In this document: positions 1-12,429 of the stretch, piece after piece
How positions within the stretch are numbered: the first letter of the stretch is position 1
Layout: every line of letters starts with the position of its first letter
Assembly (NCBI RefSeq): GCF_014639075.1
Contig: NZ_BMFS01000007.1
Coordinates: forward strand, 62,001 to 126,000
DNA: 64,000 nt
Origin: Glycocaulis albus
GTDB lineage: Bacteria > Pseudomonadota > Alphaproteobacteria > Caulobacterales > Maricaulaceae
Direction of reading: 5' to 3'
The notes under the pieces: model-generated
What the model was told of the DNA's origin: nothing
Seen by the model: only the letters and a program-made list of their open reading frames with translations
Databases searched by the model: none
Position numbers and translations under genes: made by a program

Positions 1-1847
<1,847 letters not shown>

Positions 1848-1851
<4 letters not shown>

Positions 1852-4100
1852 GCCGCGAAAACGATCCGTTCGAAGATGGCGGGTTTACCCGCGAAGCCCT
1901 GCTGGAGGCCATAAGGCTCGGCGAAGGCCGGTTCACCAAGCGCGAAGTCGCGCGGGCCCTGTCGCTGAAAGGCGATGCGAAGATCGCGCTGAAATCGGCG
2001 CTGAAAATCCTTGAGAACGACGGCGAGATCTCCCGGACGGGCCAGAAATCCTACACGATACGCGGCGGATTGCCGCCCGTGACGGTGGTGGAGATTGTCG
2101 ATCGCGATGTCGATGGCGAGATGCTGTGCCGCGCCGTGCGCGCCGATGGCGACAGCCCGGTCATCCGGCTTGCCCCCGGTCAGGGCAAGGGCGGCCGGCG
2201 CGAAAGCGCGCTGGGCATTGGCGACAAGTTTCTGGCGCGTCTGGAAAAGGATGGCGATGAATACTACGCCACGGTGATGCGCACGCTCGGCCGGTCGGCG
2301 CACCGCATTCTGTGCGTCTACCGCGAAACCGGGCGCGGCGGCGCGCGGCTGGTGCCGGTGGACCGGCGCACCAAGCACGAGCTGATCCCGGCCAAGGGCG
2401 AAGGCACCGGCGCGAAGGACGGTGATCTCGTCATGGTGCGTCTGGCATCTGAACGCGCGCACGGGCTAAAGACCGGGGCCATCGAGGAAGTGCTGGGCAG
2501 CGCGGACAGTCCGCGCGCAGGCTCGGTCATAGCGCTGGCCGAGCATGGCATCCCGCAAGGCTTTGGCGATGCCGAAGAAAAGGAAGTGCGGGCCATCAAG
2601 CCGGTGACGGCCAAGGACCGCGAAGACCTGACCGACATCCCCCTCATCACCATCGACCCGTCAGACGCGAAGGACCATGACGATGCGGTCTGGGCCGCGC
2701 CTGACGATGATCCGGCCAACAAGGGCGGCTGGGTGGTGATCGTGGCAATTGCAGACGTCGCCGCCTATGTGCAGGGCGGCTCAGCGCTAGACAAGGGCGC
2801 CAGAAAGCGCGGCGTGTCGGTCTATCTGCCGGACCGGGTGGTGCCCATGCTGCCCGAGCGCCTGTCCAACGATCTATGTTCGCTACGGGAGGGCGAGAAC
2901 CGCCCCTGCCTTGCCGTGCGCATGGTGTTCGACAGGAATGGCAACAAGCGCGCCCACCGCTTCCTGCGTGGCTGGATGCGCTCGGCTGCCAAGCTCTCCT
3001 ATGAGGAGGCACAGGCCGCCATTGATGGCAAGGGCACGGGTAAGGCCGAAACGCTCAAAAAGCACGTGCTGGAGCCGCTCTGGGGCGCCTATGCAGCCTT
3101 GCAAAAGGCACGCGCCGTGCGCGAGCCGCTGGATATCGATGCGCCCGAACGCAAGGTACGCATTGGCGAGGATGGCTCGGTCATCGCGGTGGAGCGGCGC
3201 GAGCGCTTCGACGCCCACAAGCTGATCGAAGAAATGATGATCCAGGCGAATGTGGCCGCCGCAGAGGCACTGGAGGCCGCGCGCACGCCCCTCATCTACC
3301 GCGTGCACGACGAGCCGGGCACCGAGAAGATCGAAGCGCTGTCTGACTTCCTGCCCACCGTGGGGCTTAGCTGGGCACGCGGTGAACGCCTGACGACCAA
3401 GCGCTTCAATCAGGTGCTGGAGCGCGCCAGGGGCGGGCCACACTACGAGACGGTCAACGAGGTGGTGCTGCGCAGCCAGTCACAGGCCATCTATGACACG
3501 CGCAATCTGGGCCATTTCGGGCTGAATCTGGAAAAATACGCGCACTTCACCTCGCCGATCCGGCGCTATGCCGACCTGACGGTTCACCGCGCGCTGATCC
3601 ACGCCTTCAAGCTGGGCCGGGACGGCACGAGCGACGAGGAGCGCGCCTCACTGCAGGTGATCGCCGAGGAGACAACCTCCAATGAACGCCGCGCCATGGC
3701 CGCCGAGCGCGACGCGACCGACCGCTTCATAGCAGGTTTCCTTGCTGACCGGGTGGGCGCGGAGTTTGAGGGGCGCATTACCGGCGTCACCCGCTTTGGC
3801 GCCTTCATACGCCTGAGCGAGACAGGCGCCGACGCACTCTGCCCGGTATCGCGCCTGGGCCGGGAGTATTTCCATCACGATCCGTCCGCGCATGCCCTTA
3901 TAGGCGAGAATACCGGCGCGACCTACCGGCTCGGCATGAGCGTCAATGTGCGGCTTAGCGAAGCAACACCCGTGACGGGCGGCCTGCTGGTGGACATACT
4001 GACCCCGCCTGAACCGGGCCGCAAGCCGATGGGACGCCGCAAGGGCGGTCGCCCGCCGGCGGGCCGGGACAGAGGCAACAAGTCCAGACGGCGGCGGTAG
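1848..4100 (+). CDS. rnr: Ribonuclease R
   Basis: Processive 3'-5' exoribonuclease of the RNB/RNase II family that degrades structured RNA. At 750 residues it has family length. There is an N-terminal winged-helix/cold-shock region. The RNB catalytic motif (DPSDAKDHDDA) near residues 268-278 supplies the magnesium-binding aspartates. A C-terminal S1 domain starts near residue 640 (GRITGVTRFGAFIRL), and the tail is basic. The start is GTG at 1848, overlapping the topA stop (GTGA). The topA-rnr pairing and a following NUDIX gene form a compact + strand operon. No truncation or frameshift is visible. Confidence 0.96.
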
Positions 4101-4114
4101 AGACCTTAAAAAAC

Positions 4115-4840
4115 GTGGCTAAAGACAATCCTTTCGACCCCACACGCCATTCGGAAGGCCATGAACGCCCCGGCGTGAAGCCGCACCCGTCGGTACGCAA
4201 GCCCGCGCTGGCAGCCTCGCTCATTCTCACCCGCGAGCGCGCCAACGGCACGACCGAGATCCTGTTCGGGCGACGCTCGGGCGAGCATGTCTTCATGCCG
4301 CGCAAATACGTGTTTCCCGGTGGACGCGTCGACCGGACGGACGGCTATGCCCCGCTGGCCAGCGAACCGGCCGAGCCGGTGCTGGACGTGCTGACCCGCT
4401 GCATGACAGAGCGCCGCGCCCGCGCCGCTGCCGCCGCTGCCATTCGTGAAACCGCAGAGGAAACGGGGCTTCTGATCGGTGAGACCGCGCCGATCACGAA
4501 GGCGCGCCCGCAGTGGAAGCCCTTTGCGCAGGCCGGGCTCGCTCCGGCGGCGGCACCACTGGATCTGGTGGCACGCGCCATCACTCCGCCTGGCCGTCCA
4601 CGCCGTTTCGATGCCTGGTTCTTCCGCGCTCCCGAAGAGGCGGTAGCGGCTTCCGCCGACGATTTCATGGCCGCCGAGCTGGAGGATCTGCGCTGGGTGT
4701 CACTGGACGATACCGGCTCGCTGGACCTGCCGATCATCACCCGTTTCGTGCTGGCCGAGCTGGCTGGCCACATGAAGGGCCCTGCCCCGGTCCGATGCGC
4801 ACGCGTGACGCCGAAAGGCCCGCGCGTCGACGAGCTATGA
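4115..4840 (+). CDS. NUDIX hydrolase
   Basis: Predicted nucleoside-diphosphate-X hydrolase of 241 residues. The NUDIX box is visible as a PGG strand (YVFPGGRVD, near residues 66-74) and, after an insertion, the helix AAIRETAEETGLLIG (near 109-123) with the REtxEE core. The C-terminal half has the usual WFFRAP strand and an LRWVSLDD segment. The start is GTG at 4115, 14 bases after the rnr stop. The next gene begins inside its stop codon (ATGA). Substrate cannot be told from sequence; association with topA/rnr suggests housekeeping nucleotide or RNA-cap cleaning, which is inference. Confidence 0.88.
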   Translation: MAKDNPFDPTRHSEGHERPGVKPHPSVRKPALAASLILTRERANGTTEILFGRRSGEHVFMPRKYVFPGGRVDRTDGYAPLASEPAEPVLDVLTRCMTERRARAAAAAAIRETAEETGLLIGETAPITKARPQWKPFAQAGLAPAAAPLDLVARAITPPGRPRRFDAWFFRAPEEAVAASADDFMAAELEDLRWVSLDDTGSLDLPIITRFVLAELAGHMKGPAPVRCARVTPKGPRVDEL

Positions 4841-5469
4841 GTGCGCAACGCCAGGGGCAACGTGCCCGCCCGGCAGCCGGAATCTTCGTGGTGGATACGC
4901 TGACGGGCCGGTTTGCCCTGCCCGCCATGCCCGGCGCGCTACCCTTGGCCTTTGCACCGGTCAGTGCGCGCGACGCCGTTCCGGCGGGCGTTGACCCCGA
5001 TATATCTGCGCAGGCCCTTGGCGTTCGCAGCCTGAGTCCGCGCGCATTCACCGATGCAGCGCTGGGCGCGGCGTATGCGCATCTGGGCCTTACATTCGCG
5101 GCTCCAGCCAGCGGAGCCATCAGCCTGCCCCCTCAGGCCGGGCTGTGGGGCCGGGCGGCACGCCACGGCCTTGCGCCTGACCGGCAGACCCTCGCCTATC
5201 TGGGCCGCAGCATGCTTGCCCTGCCGGGCGGCCAGCGCTGGCATGTGCGCCTGTTTGCCATTGCGGCCTCACGCACGGTGCAGGCCCTGTTTCCCGCCTC
5301 GCCGGGCGGGCGGGCGGTCTGGCTTGACGAAGAAGCCGCCGGGACACGTCTCGAACTTGCCGAACTGGCACCGTTCGCGCCGCTTGCGAGGGCCGCGGCA
5401 TCCGGCGTCATCATCAAGCCCCTCCATGTGCGAAAACAGGCGGGACGGCTGCGCACGACCCGGCTATAG
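4837..5469 (+). CDS. Unknown protein, possibly a degenerate NUDIX-like fold
   Basis: A 210-residue Ala/Pro-rich protein that I do not recognise. The ATG at 4837 overlaps the upstream NUDIX stop by 4 bases, arguing for translational coupling and a related role. No signal peptide or membrane segment is evident. Its C-terminal part (LPGGQRWHVRLFAIAA, then AVWLDEEAAGTRLELAEL) lines up loosely with the C-terminal part of the neighbouring NUDIX protein (PPGRPRRFDAWFF, then LRWVSLDDTGSLDL). No REtxEE helix is present, so it should not be a catalytic NUDIX enzyme. The resemblance is by eye only. Confidence 0.75.
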   Translation: MSAQRQGQRARPAAGIFVVDTLTGRFALPAMPGALPLAFAPVSARDAVPAGVDPDISAQALGVRSLSPRAFTDAALGAAYAHLGLTFAAPASGAISLPPQAGLWGRAARHGLAPDRQTLAYLGRSMLALPGGQRWHVRLFAIAASRTVQALFPASPGGRAVWLDEEAAGTRLELAELAPFAPLARAAASGVIIKPLHVRKQAGRLRTTRL

Positions 5470-5478
5470 ACTGGCCTC

Positions 5479-6645
5479 ATGGCCATCTCCTTCCTCATCA
5501 GCGACACACACGCCCGCGCACGCTCGCTCTTCGTGGCGATCATGTGCGGGGGGCTGGCCGGGTGCGGGTTCGGGCTGCTCATGCCGCTGATCTCGCTCAA
5601 TCTCGAAGCGATGACAGGCTCCGGCGCGATGTCCGGTGCCAATGCCGCTGCCGCCGCGCTGGCCATGATTCTGTCGACCCCGTTCATTCCGGGCCTGTTC
5701 TCGCGGATCGCCCCACGCATCCTGCTGGCTGCCAGCCTGGCTGTGATCGCAGCAGGCATTCTGGTTTTCCCGGCCGTGCGCGATGTCTGGGTGTGGTTTG
5801 GCACGCGCTTCATTATCGGCATTGCCGTCACGATCGTGTTCATCGCCAGCGAGACATGGATCAACCAGCTGGCCAAGCCCGAACGGCGCGCCTCCCTGCT
5901 GGCCGTCTATGCGACCGTTCTGTCAGCCGGGTTCGGCTCTGGCGGCTTGCTGCTGGCGCTGCTGGGCGCAGAAGGATGGGCGCCCTGGATCGCCGGCGCC
6001 GCCATCTACGCAGCCGGTGTGCTGCCGGTGATATTCCTGCGCGGGCCGGACCTGGTGCCGCCCAAGGCCGATGAGGGCAGCCCGCTGGCCATTCTGACCA
6101 CCGCGCGTCTTGCACCGGCGGCGATCCTTGCCGGGTTTCTGTTCGGCGCGCTGGAGAACAGCTTCTTTGCGCTGATGCCCGTCTATGGCGAGCGCACCGG
6201 GCTGACGACCACGCTGATCGGGCTGCTCATGACGACCGGGGCGCTGGGCGCGCTCTTCCTGCAAATCCCGATCGGAAATTTTGCCGACCGCGCCGGACGC
6301 ATGCGCACGCTGGCCCTGATCACGCTGGCAGCCGTGGCCGTGCCGCTGCTTATCATCGCGTCAAGCGGGTTCGGCTTTGCCCTCTTCCCGCTCATCTTCC
6401 TCTATGTCGGCCTTGCCAGCGCCTATTACACGGTCGGGCTCTCTGTGATCGGCGAGCGGGTAAAGGCCAGCCAGCTCGCCGCTGCCAATGCGGCTTTCAT
6501 CTTTGCCTATGGATCGGGGTCACTCTTCGGGCCGCCGCTGGGAGGCCTGGCCATGGACTGGATCAATCCGCACGGCTTCCTGCTCGCGCTCAGCGTCATC
6601 GCTGCCGTCTATTTGCCGATGGCGTTGAAAAGCTGGCGGGGCTGA
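5479..6645 (+). CDS. MFS transporter
   Basis: A 388-residue inner-membrane protein with about 12 hydrophobic segments in the layout of the major facilitator superfamily. It is closest in feel to the YcaD/UMF2-type uptake or efflux permeases. The N-terminal half begins SLFVAIMCGGLAGCGFGLLM. The central loop falls near residue 195, and the second half holds GNFADRAGRMR, the repeat of the MFS loop 2-3 motif. It starts with ATG at 5479, 9 bases after the preceding stop, so it probably belongs to the topA-rnr-NUDIX operon. Substrate unknown. Confidence 0.88.
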   Translation: MAISFLISDTHARARSLFVAIMCGGLAGCGFGLLMPLISLNLEAMTGSGAMSGANAAAAALAMILSTPFIPGLFSRIAPRILLAASLAVIAAGILVFPAVRDVWVWFGTRFIIGIAVTIVFIASETWINQLAKPERRASLLAVYATVLSAGFGSGGLLLALLGAEGWAPWIAGAAIYAAGVLPVIFLRGPDLVPPKADEGSPLAILTTARLAPAAILAGFLFGALENSFFALMPVYGERTGLTTTLIGLLMTTGALGALFLQIPIGNFADRAGRMRTLALITLAAVAVPLLIIASSGFGFALFPLIFLYVGLASAYYTVGLSVIGERVKASQLAAANAAFIFAYGSGSLFGPPLGGLAMDWINPHGFLLALSVIAAVYLPMALKSWRG

Positions 6646-6658
6646 ACAGGGCTTGTGA

Positions 6659-6994
6659 TCAGGTTTCGGAGATTTCCAACCGGCGTTCGATACGGTTCAG
6701 GCGCGCCTGCAACGAAGCCAGCGCGCCTTCATGCGCGGCATCGGTGGACATGAACGCATCAGGTGCTGACGCAGGCTAATAAGGCTGGTCTTCACATCGG
6801 ACACATCGTTCTGCAGCGTTCCCACCTGGGTTCGCAGCGCCTTGAGATGTTCCAGCAAAGCTCGTTTGTAACGTTGTCTGCCATAAACCTCGTTCTGGGC
6901 ACACGACGCCAACAACCCCTTCGCGGGATCAACGCCGATACCAGAGTATCCGGCTTCATTGGCTTTCAGTCACTTTTCCCGCAACCGCGTCCAT
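6659..6994 (-). pseudogene. Remnant of a small coiled-coil protein gene
   Basis: Between the MFS gene and rpmG the minus strand holds pieces of one plausible heptad-rich protein in different frames. An ATG at 6994 opens a 12-codon piece (MDAVAGKVTESQ) that stops at once. A second frame from about 6966 to 6750 encodes AKGLLASCAQNEVYGRQR and then a helical stretch ending SLISLRQHLMR. A third frame ending at the TGA at 6659 reads STDAAHEGALASLQARLNR, then IERRLEISET. The join near 6745-6755 looks like a one-frame shift. Base composition is lower in GC than the flanks. Family unknown. It could instead be a short intact TTG-started ORF (6697-6915). Confidence 0.35.
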
Positions 6995-7024
6995 GAGCTG
7001 GCGGAGCTGAACGCATCACCGCCA

Positions 7025-7052
7025 TTGACACCCTTACGAACATGCGTATTTT
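7025..7052 (+). promoter_or_regulatory. Sigma-70-type promoter of rpmG
   Basis: A perfect -35 hexamer TTGACA (7025-7030) is followed after 16 bases by TATTTT (7047-7052), 60 bases before the rpmG start. This is one of the few consensus-like promoters visible in the window and suits a constitutive ribosomal protein gene. Confidence 0.6.
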
Positions 7053-7112
7053 CGCGCGCTCGCGAAGCGTCAGGTCCGGTCTGGCGCGGCATTCCAGTTT
7101 CAGGTGAGTGAC

Positions 7113-7280
7113 ATGGCCAAGCCGACAACCATCAAGATCCGCCTCAATTCGACGGCTGGCACGGGTTACTTCTACGTGACCAAGAAAAACGCGCGCACCA
7201 TGACCGAGAAACTCGTGCTGAAAAAGTACGATCCGGTCGCTCGCAAGCATGTCGAGTTCAAGGAAGGCAAGATCAAGTAG
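7113..7280 (+). CDS. rpmG: 50S ribosomal protein L33
   Basis: A 55-residue ribosomal protein of the large subunit. It begins [20 protein letters not shown] and ends with the basic [11 protein letters not shown] typical of L33. It is the cysteine-free form common in alphaproteobacteria, so it needs no zinc. The start is ATG at 7113 behind a GTGAGTG leader. It is a stand-alone transcription unit, with a TTGACA promoter upstream and a strong hairpin terminator immediately downstream. An rpmG next to pleD and divK matches the Caulobacter-like arrangement. Confidence 0.96.
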   Translation: MAKPTTIKIRLNSTAGTGYFYVTKKNARTMTEKLVLKKYDPVARKHVEFKEGKIK

Positions 7281-7328
7281 ATCTGCCCCCTTTCGACGTT
7301 TACCGATTTGATGAAGGCCGCGTGATCG

Positions 7329-8690
<1,362 letters not shown>

Positions 8691-8707
8691 CGTGTTTTGC
8701 GCCTCCC

Positions 8708-9073
8708 CTAGCCTATGAACTTGCGGATTGTCTCGATAAAACTTGTCACCGTGATGGGCTTGGAGAGATAGCCTTCACAACCGCCATCACGGATGCGTTC
8801 CTCATCGCCCTTCATGGCGAAGGCGGTGACGGCAACCACCGGAATGCCGGAAAGGTCCTCGTCGCTCTTGAGCCATTTCGTGACATCGAGGCCGGAAACC
8901 TCCGGCAGCTGGATATCCATCAGGATGAGATCGGGGCGGTGCTCACGCGCCATATCAATGGCTTTCAGGCCCTCCCTGGTCTGGAGGGTTTCGTAGCCGT
9001 GGGCCTCGAGCAGATCATGAAAAAGCTTCATGTTCAGCTCGTTATCTTCAACGATCAGAACTTTTTTGGACAT
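8708..9073 (-). CDS. divK: Single-domain response regulator DivK
   Basis: A 121-residue CheY-like receiver that relays asymmetric-division signals among DivJ, PleC and DivL upstream of CtrA. It begins [20 protein letters not shown] and carries [13 protein letters not shown] (phosphoacceptor Asp53), the Thr/Lys switch residues ([15 protein letters not shown]) and no output domain. ATG at 9073 is preferred over an upstream in-frame start because it gives the family's exact N-terminus. It is transcribed with pleD downstream. The divergent 177-base gap to the ROK kinase must hold its promoter; no convincing full CtrA box was found there. Confidence 0.97.
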   Translation of the reverse strand: MSKKVLIVEDNELNMKLFHDLLEAHGYETLQTREGLKAIDMAREHRPDLILMDIQLPEVSGLDVTKWLKSDEDLSGIPVVAVTAFAMKGDEERIRDGGCEGYLSKPITVTSFIETIRKFIG

Positions 9074-9250
9074 GACCTGCAGCATGGCGACCGCGCGCTT
9101 CCCCCGTTTGCCCCGCCTTTGGCGTGGACCTTTTTCCATCCACTGCGGAGTAGACACCATTTTCCTTAATCAACGATGAGTCGCGCGCTAGGAACCCGGT
9201 AAGGAACAAGATAAGAACGTGGCGAGGCCAGAGCTGGCAGGGGACTGCGC

Positions 9251-10159
9251 ATGATCCGCATCGGTGTTGATCTGGGCGGCACGAAGATCGAAGCCGCGGC
9301 GCTGGGGGCTGACGGAGCCATTCTGGTCCGCAAGCGGATCGCCTCCACGACCCGCTATACCGCCATGATAGAATCGATTCGCACGCTCGCCGCCGAAGTC
9401 CGGCAAGCGTCCGGCTGCGGTGATGTGAGCATCGGCGTCGGCCATCCCGGCTCGATCAATCCGCGTACGGGTCTTGTACGCAACGCGAACTCCTCCCAGC
9501 TCAATGGACAGCCCCTTGAACGCGATCTTTCGGCGGCACTAGGTCAGGCTGTCCGCTGCGCCAATGACGCCAACTGCTTTGCCCTGTCAGAGGCCACGGA
9601 TGGCGCCGGCGCCGGCGCGCATTGCGTCTTTGGTGTCATCACCGGCACCGGGGTCGGCGGCGGCATCGTCATGGGCGGCCGCCTGCATGAAGGCGGCGGG
9701 CTTATCGCGGGCGAATGGGGCCACACCGCCCTGCCCCGCCCGTCCGCAGCGGAGATACCCGGCCCGCAATGCGGGTGCGGACGGCGCGGCTGTGTTGAGA
9801 GCTGGTGTTCCGGCCCGGCTCTGGCGCGTGACCACGAGCAGGCAACAGGCGAAAGCCTTACCGCAGACCAGATCGCGGCGAAGGCTGCCGATGGCGACGG
9901 CAAGGCGATGGCAACGCTGGCGCGTCATGCGGACCGTCTGTCGCGGTCTCTGTCTACTGTCGTCAACGTACTCGACCCCGATGTGATCGTGCTCGGCGGC
10001 GGGCTGTCCAACCTGCCCGGTCTTGCAGCACAGCTGGAAGCCGGTCTGGCGCCCCATGTTTTCACGGACGAATTGCGCACCCGTGTTGTGGCGAATCGGC
10101 ACGGTGATTCGTCGGGCGTGCGCGGGGCAGCCTGGCTCTGGCCGCTGGAAACACGATGA
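9251..10159 (+). CDS. ROK-family sugar kinase (fructokinase-like)
   Basis: A cytoplasmic ATP-dependent hexokinase of the ROK family, 302 residues. The ATP-binding phosphate-1 motif is at the N-terminus (IGVDLGGTKIEAAAL). The catalytic region has GxGVGGGIV and GEWGHT. The ROK zinc-binding signature CGCGRRGCVESWCSG lies near residues 176-190. The last part carries VIVLGGGLSN. Fructose or glucose/mannose are the likely substrates; the sequence does not decide. It ends inside the dinB start codon (ATGA overlap). Confidence 0.9.
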   Translation: MIRIGVDLGGTKIEAAALGADGAILVRKRIASTTRYTAMIESIRTLAAEVRQASGCGDVSIGVGHPGSINPRTGLVRNANSSQLNGQPLERDLSAALGQAVRCANDANCFALSEATDGAGAGAHCVFGVITGTGVGGGIVMGGRLHEGGGLIAGEWGHTALPRPSAAEIPGPQCGCGRRGCVESWCSGPALARDHEQATGESLTADQIAAKAADGDGKAMATLARHADRLSRSLSTVVNVLDPDVIVLGGGLSNLPGLAAQLEAGLAPHVFTDELRTRVVANRHGDSSGVRGAAWLWPLETR

Positions 10160-11406
10160 GCGGATATTGCCGGACCTGCTTTGAGCCTGCACACCCGCCA
10201 CGATGCGGAGCTTGCGGTTCGCGCAAGGTGTTTGCCCATGACGAGCTGGACAGGCTCTCCATCGCCCATATTGATTGCGACGCGTTTTACGCCTCCATCG
10301 AAAAGCGCGATGACCCGTCGCTGGCCAACCAGCCCGTCATTATTGGTGGCGGCAAGCGCGGCGTGGTGGCGACGGCGTGCTATGTGGCGCGTCTGCACGG
10401 CGTACGGTCCGCCATGCCCATGTTCAAGGCGCTCAAGGCCTGCCCCGATGCAGTTGTGATCCGCCCGCGCATGGCGGTCTATACCGCCGAGGGCAAGCGC
10501 ATCCGCCAGATGATGGAAGACGTTACGCCGGCGGTGGAACCGCTATCGATCGACGAGGCCTTTCTGGACCTGACAGGCACGCAGCGCCTGCATGGCAGCC
10601 CACCAAGCGTCACGCTGATGAAGCTGGCAGCACGCATCAAGGCGGAGGTCGGCGTTACCGTGTCGGTTGGCCTGAGCTACAACAAGTTTCTCGCCAAGAC
10701 GGCCAGCGAGCTCGACAAGCCTGACGGGTTTTCCGTGATCGGGCAGGCCGAAGCGGCAGACTTCCTGCGCCCCAGACCAGTGGGAAGCGTGTTCGGCGTC
10801 GGCCCGGCCTTTGCTGCCACGCTGAACAGGGACGGGCTGAAAACGCTGGGCGATGTCATCGCACGCGGAGAGGAAGCGCTGGTTCGCCGCCATGGGCCAT
10901 CGGGCGCGCGGCTCTGGCGGCTGGCGCAGGGGATCGACAATCGCCCGGTCGCCCGCGACGGCGAGCGCAAGAGCGTTTCAGCCGAAACCACCTTCTTCGA
11001 TGACGTGGCCGCCCATGACGAGCTGGAAAGGCGCCTCTGGCCGCTCTGCGTCAGGGTCGCCGACAGGATGAAGGCGCAAGGGATTGCGGGCCGCGTCGTC
11101 ACGCTGAAACTGAAGACGGAGAGCTTCAAGTCCCTGACGCGGCGGCGTACGCTTTCCCAGCCGGCGCAGCTGGCCGATACGCTGTTCCGCACGGGCCGCG
11201 AGTTGTTGCGCGCCGAGGCGAAAGGGCCGCGCTACCGGCTTATCGGCATAGGATTCAGCGATCTGGAACCTGCCAGCGGCGATGCGCGCGACCTTCTCGA
11301 CCCTGACGGCCCCAAACGCGCGGCCGCCGAGCGCGCGATGGACAAGGCCCGCGCGCGCTTCGGTCCGTCTGCGGTCATCAAGGGGCGCTCCCTGAAGGAC
11401 CATTAG
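10156..11406 (+). CDS. dinB: DNA polymerase IV (Y-family translesion polymerase)
   Basis: Error-prone translesion polymerase of 416 residues. The palm carries IAHIDCDAFYASIE and the catalytic SIDEAFLDL. The thumb HhH region and little-finger domain follow (to about residue 370). An extra N-terminal extension has a C-x2-C/C-x2-C arrangement (Cys5, Cys8, Cys17, Cys20) like a small zinc ribbon, a feature seen in alphaproteobacterial DinB. It has no C-terminal QxxLF-type clamp motif that I can see; the end is RFGPSAVIKGRSLKDH. It is translationally coupled to the ROK kinase gene, and tag (alkylation repair) follows closely. Confidence 0.94.
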   Translation: MSGYCRTCFEPAHPPRCGACGSRKVFAHDELDRLSIAHIDCDAFYASIEKRDDPSLANQPVIIGGGKRGVVATACYVARLHGVRSAMPMFKALKACPDAVVIRPRMAVYTAEGKRIRQMMEDVTPAVEPLSIDEAFLDLTGTQRLHGSPPSVTLMKLAARIKAEVGVTVSVGLSYNKFLAKTASELDKPDGFSVIGQAEAADFLRPRPVGSVFGVGPAFAATLNRDGLKTLGDVIARGEEALVRRHGPSGARLWRLAQGIDNRPVARDGERKSVSAETTFFDDVAAHDELERRLWPLCVRVADRMKAQGIAGRVVTLKLKTESFKSLTRRRTLSQPAQLADTLFRTGRELLRAEAKGPRYRLIGIGFSDLEPASGDARDLLDPDGPKRAAAERAMDKARARFGPSAVIKGRSLKDH

Positions 11407-11471
11407 CGTTTGTTCACTTGGACGCCGCGCGCTTCGGTGCTTGGCTGACCACAGGAAGGCGGAAACACCCG

Positions 11472-12053
11472 ATGATCCACCGTTGCGCATGGCCGGGCGA
11501 CGACCCGCTCTATATAGACTATCACGATACTGAATGGGGCGTGCCCGAACGTGATGACGAGGCCCTGTTTGCCAAGCTGATCCTCGATGGATTTCAGGCG
11601 GGGCTCAGCTGGATCACAATCTTGCGCAAGCGCGAGGCCTTTGTGGAGGCCTTTGACGGGTTCAACCCCGAAGCACTGGCCCGCTATGGCGAGGCCGATA
11701 TTGCCCGCCTTCTGGACAATCCCGGCATCATCCGTTCACGCGCCAAGATCGAGGCGTCCATCGGGAATGCAAAAGCGTATCTGGCGATGCGCGAGCGCGG
11801 ACAGGGCTTCAGCGAGTATCTGTGGGACTTTGTCGATGGCGAGCCGGTGCAGAACCGGTTCAGCGAGCGGCACGCCGTCCCGGCCGAAACACCTGCCAGC
11901 CAGGCGATGAGCAAGGCGCTGAAAGCGGAAGGTTTCAAGTTCTGCGGGCCGGTCATCGTCTATGCCTTCATGCAGGCGACCGGCATGGTCAATGACCATC
12001 TGGTCACCTGTTTTCGCCATGAAGAGTGTGCAGCCCTGTCGAGGTCATCATGA
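11472..12053 (+). CDS. tag: DNA-3-methyladenine glycosylase I
   Basis: Excises 3-methyladenine from alkylated DNA in base-excision repair. It has 193 residues, the family length. The zinc ligands seen in E. coli Tag are present: Cys5 (MIHRCAWPG), His18 (IDYHDTEWG) and a C-terminal His and Cys (VNDHLVTCF). The substrate-pocket segment FQAGLSWITILRKRE is also present. ATG at 11472 is chosen over an upstream TTG because it matches family N-termini. It follows dinB by 65 bases, making a small DNA-damage group, and overlaps the next small lipoprotein gene by 4 bases. Confidence 0.95.
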   Translation: MIHRCAWPGDDPLYIDYHDTEWGVPERDDEALFAKLILDGFQAGLSWITILRKREAFVEAFDGFNPEALARYGEADIARLLDNPGIIRSRAKIEASIGNAKAYLAMRERGQGFSEYLWDFVDGEPVQNRFSERHAVPAETPASQAMSKALKAEGFKFCGPVIVYAFMQATGMVNDHLVTCFRHEECAALSRSS

Positions 12054-12271
12054 AACCTGCCCTGAAGCTCGCCATGCTGATCGTTTGCGGTCTTTCAATC
12101 GGCGCCTGCGCCAACCGCCCGCCTGCGCACGCGCTGGACCGTGACTGCGAGATGGGCGGGCGCCATGGCGCCACGGGTGTACTGGAATACCAGTGCACGG
12201 ACGGAGACGGCGTCGTGCGCGAACGCCCGCAGCCCATTCACCGGGTCATTAGCGGCGGGCGTAACGGCTAA
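12050..12271 (+). CDS. Small putative lipoprotein
   Basis: A 73-residue protein with a lipoprotein-type signal: basic MKPALK, a hydrophobic stretch, and a lipobox ending IGAC at about residue 18. The mature part is short, holds two cysteines (RDCEMGG, YQCTDGDG) that could form a disulfide, and matches no family I know. The ATG at 12050 overlaps the tag stop (ATGA), which supports translation. Role unknown. Confidence 0.6.
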   Translation: MKPALKLAMLIVCGLSIGACANRPPAHALDRDCEMGGRHGATGVLEYQCTDGDGVVRERPQPIHRVISGGRNG

Positions 12272-12429
12272 CACCTCTGAAAGACCATCCCCTGTTGTGC
12301 GCAAGTCACATGCACGCGGGCCCGTAATCGGCTATGGCCAACAGCCAGCCCGCCTGACAATGGTCGACACCGCACCGCTGTGGGGGCTAGGGTAAAGAGA
12401 TAGCGATCAGGAATCGTTCGGGGAAACCG

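Noticed and set aside
9166-9180. TTAA-N7-TGAG in the divK/ROK intergenic region as a CtrA box
   Set aside because: Only one half of the TTAA-N7-TTAA consensus is present, so it is not annotated, though CtrA control of divK is known in Caulobacter.
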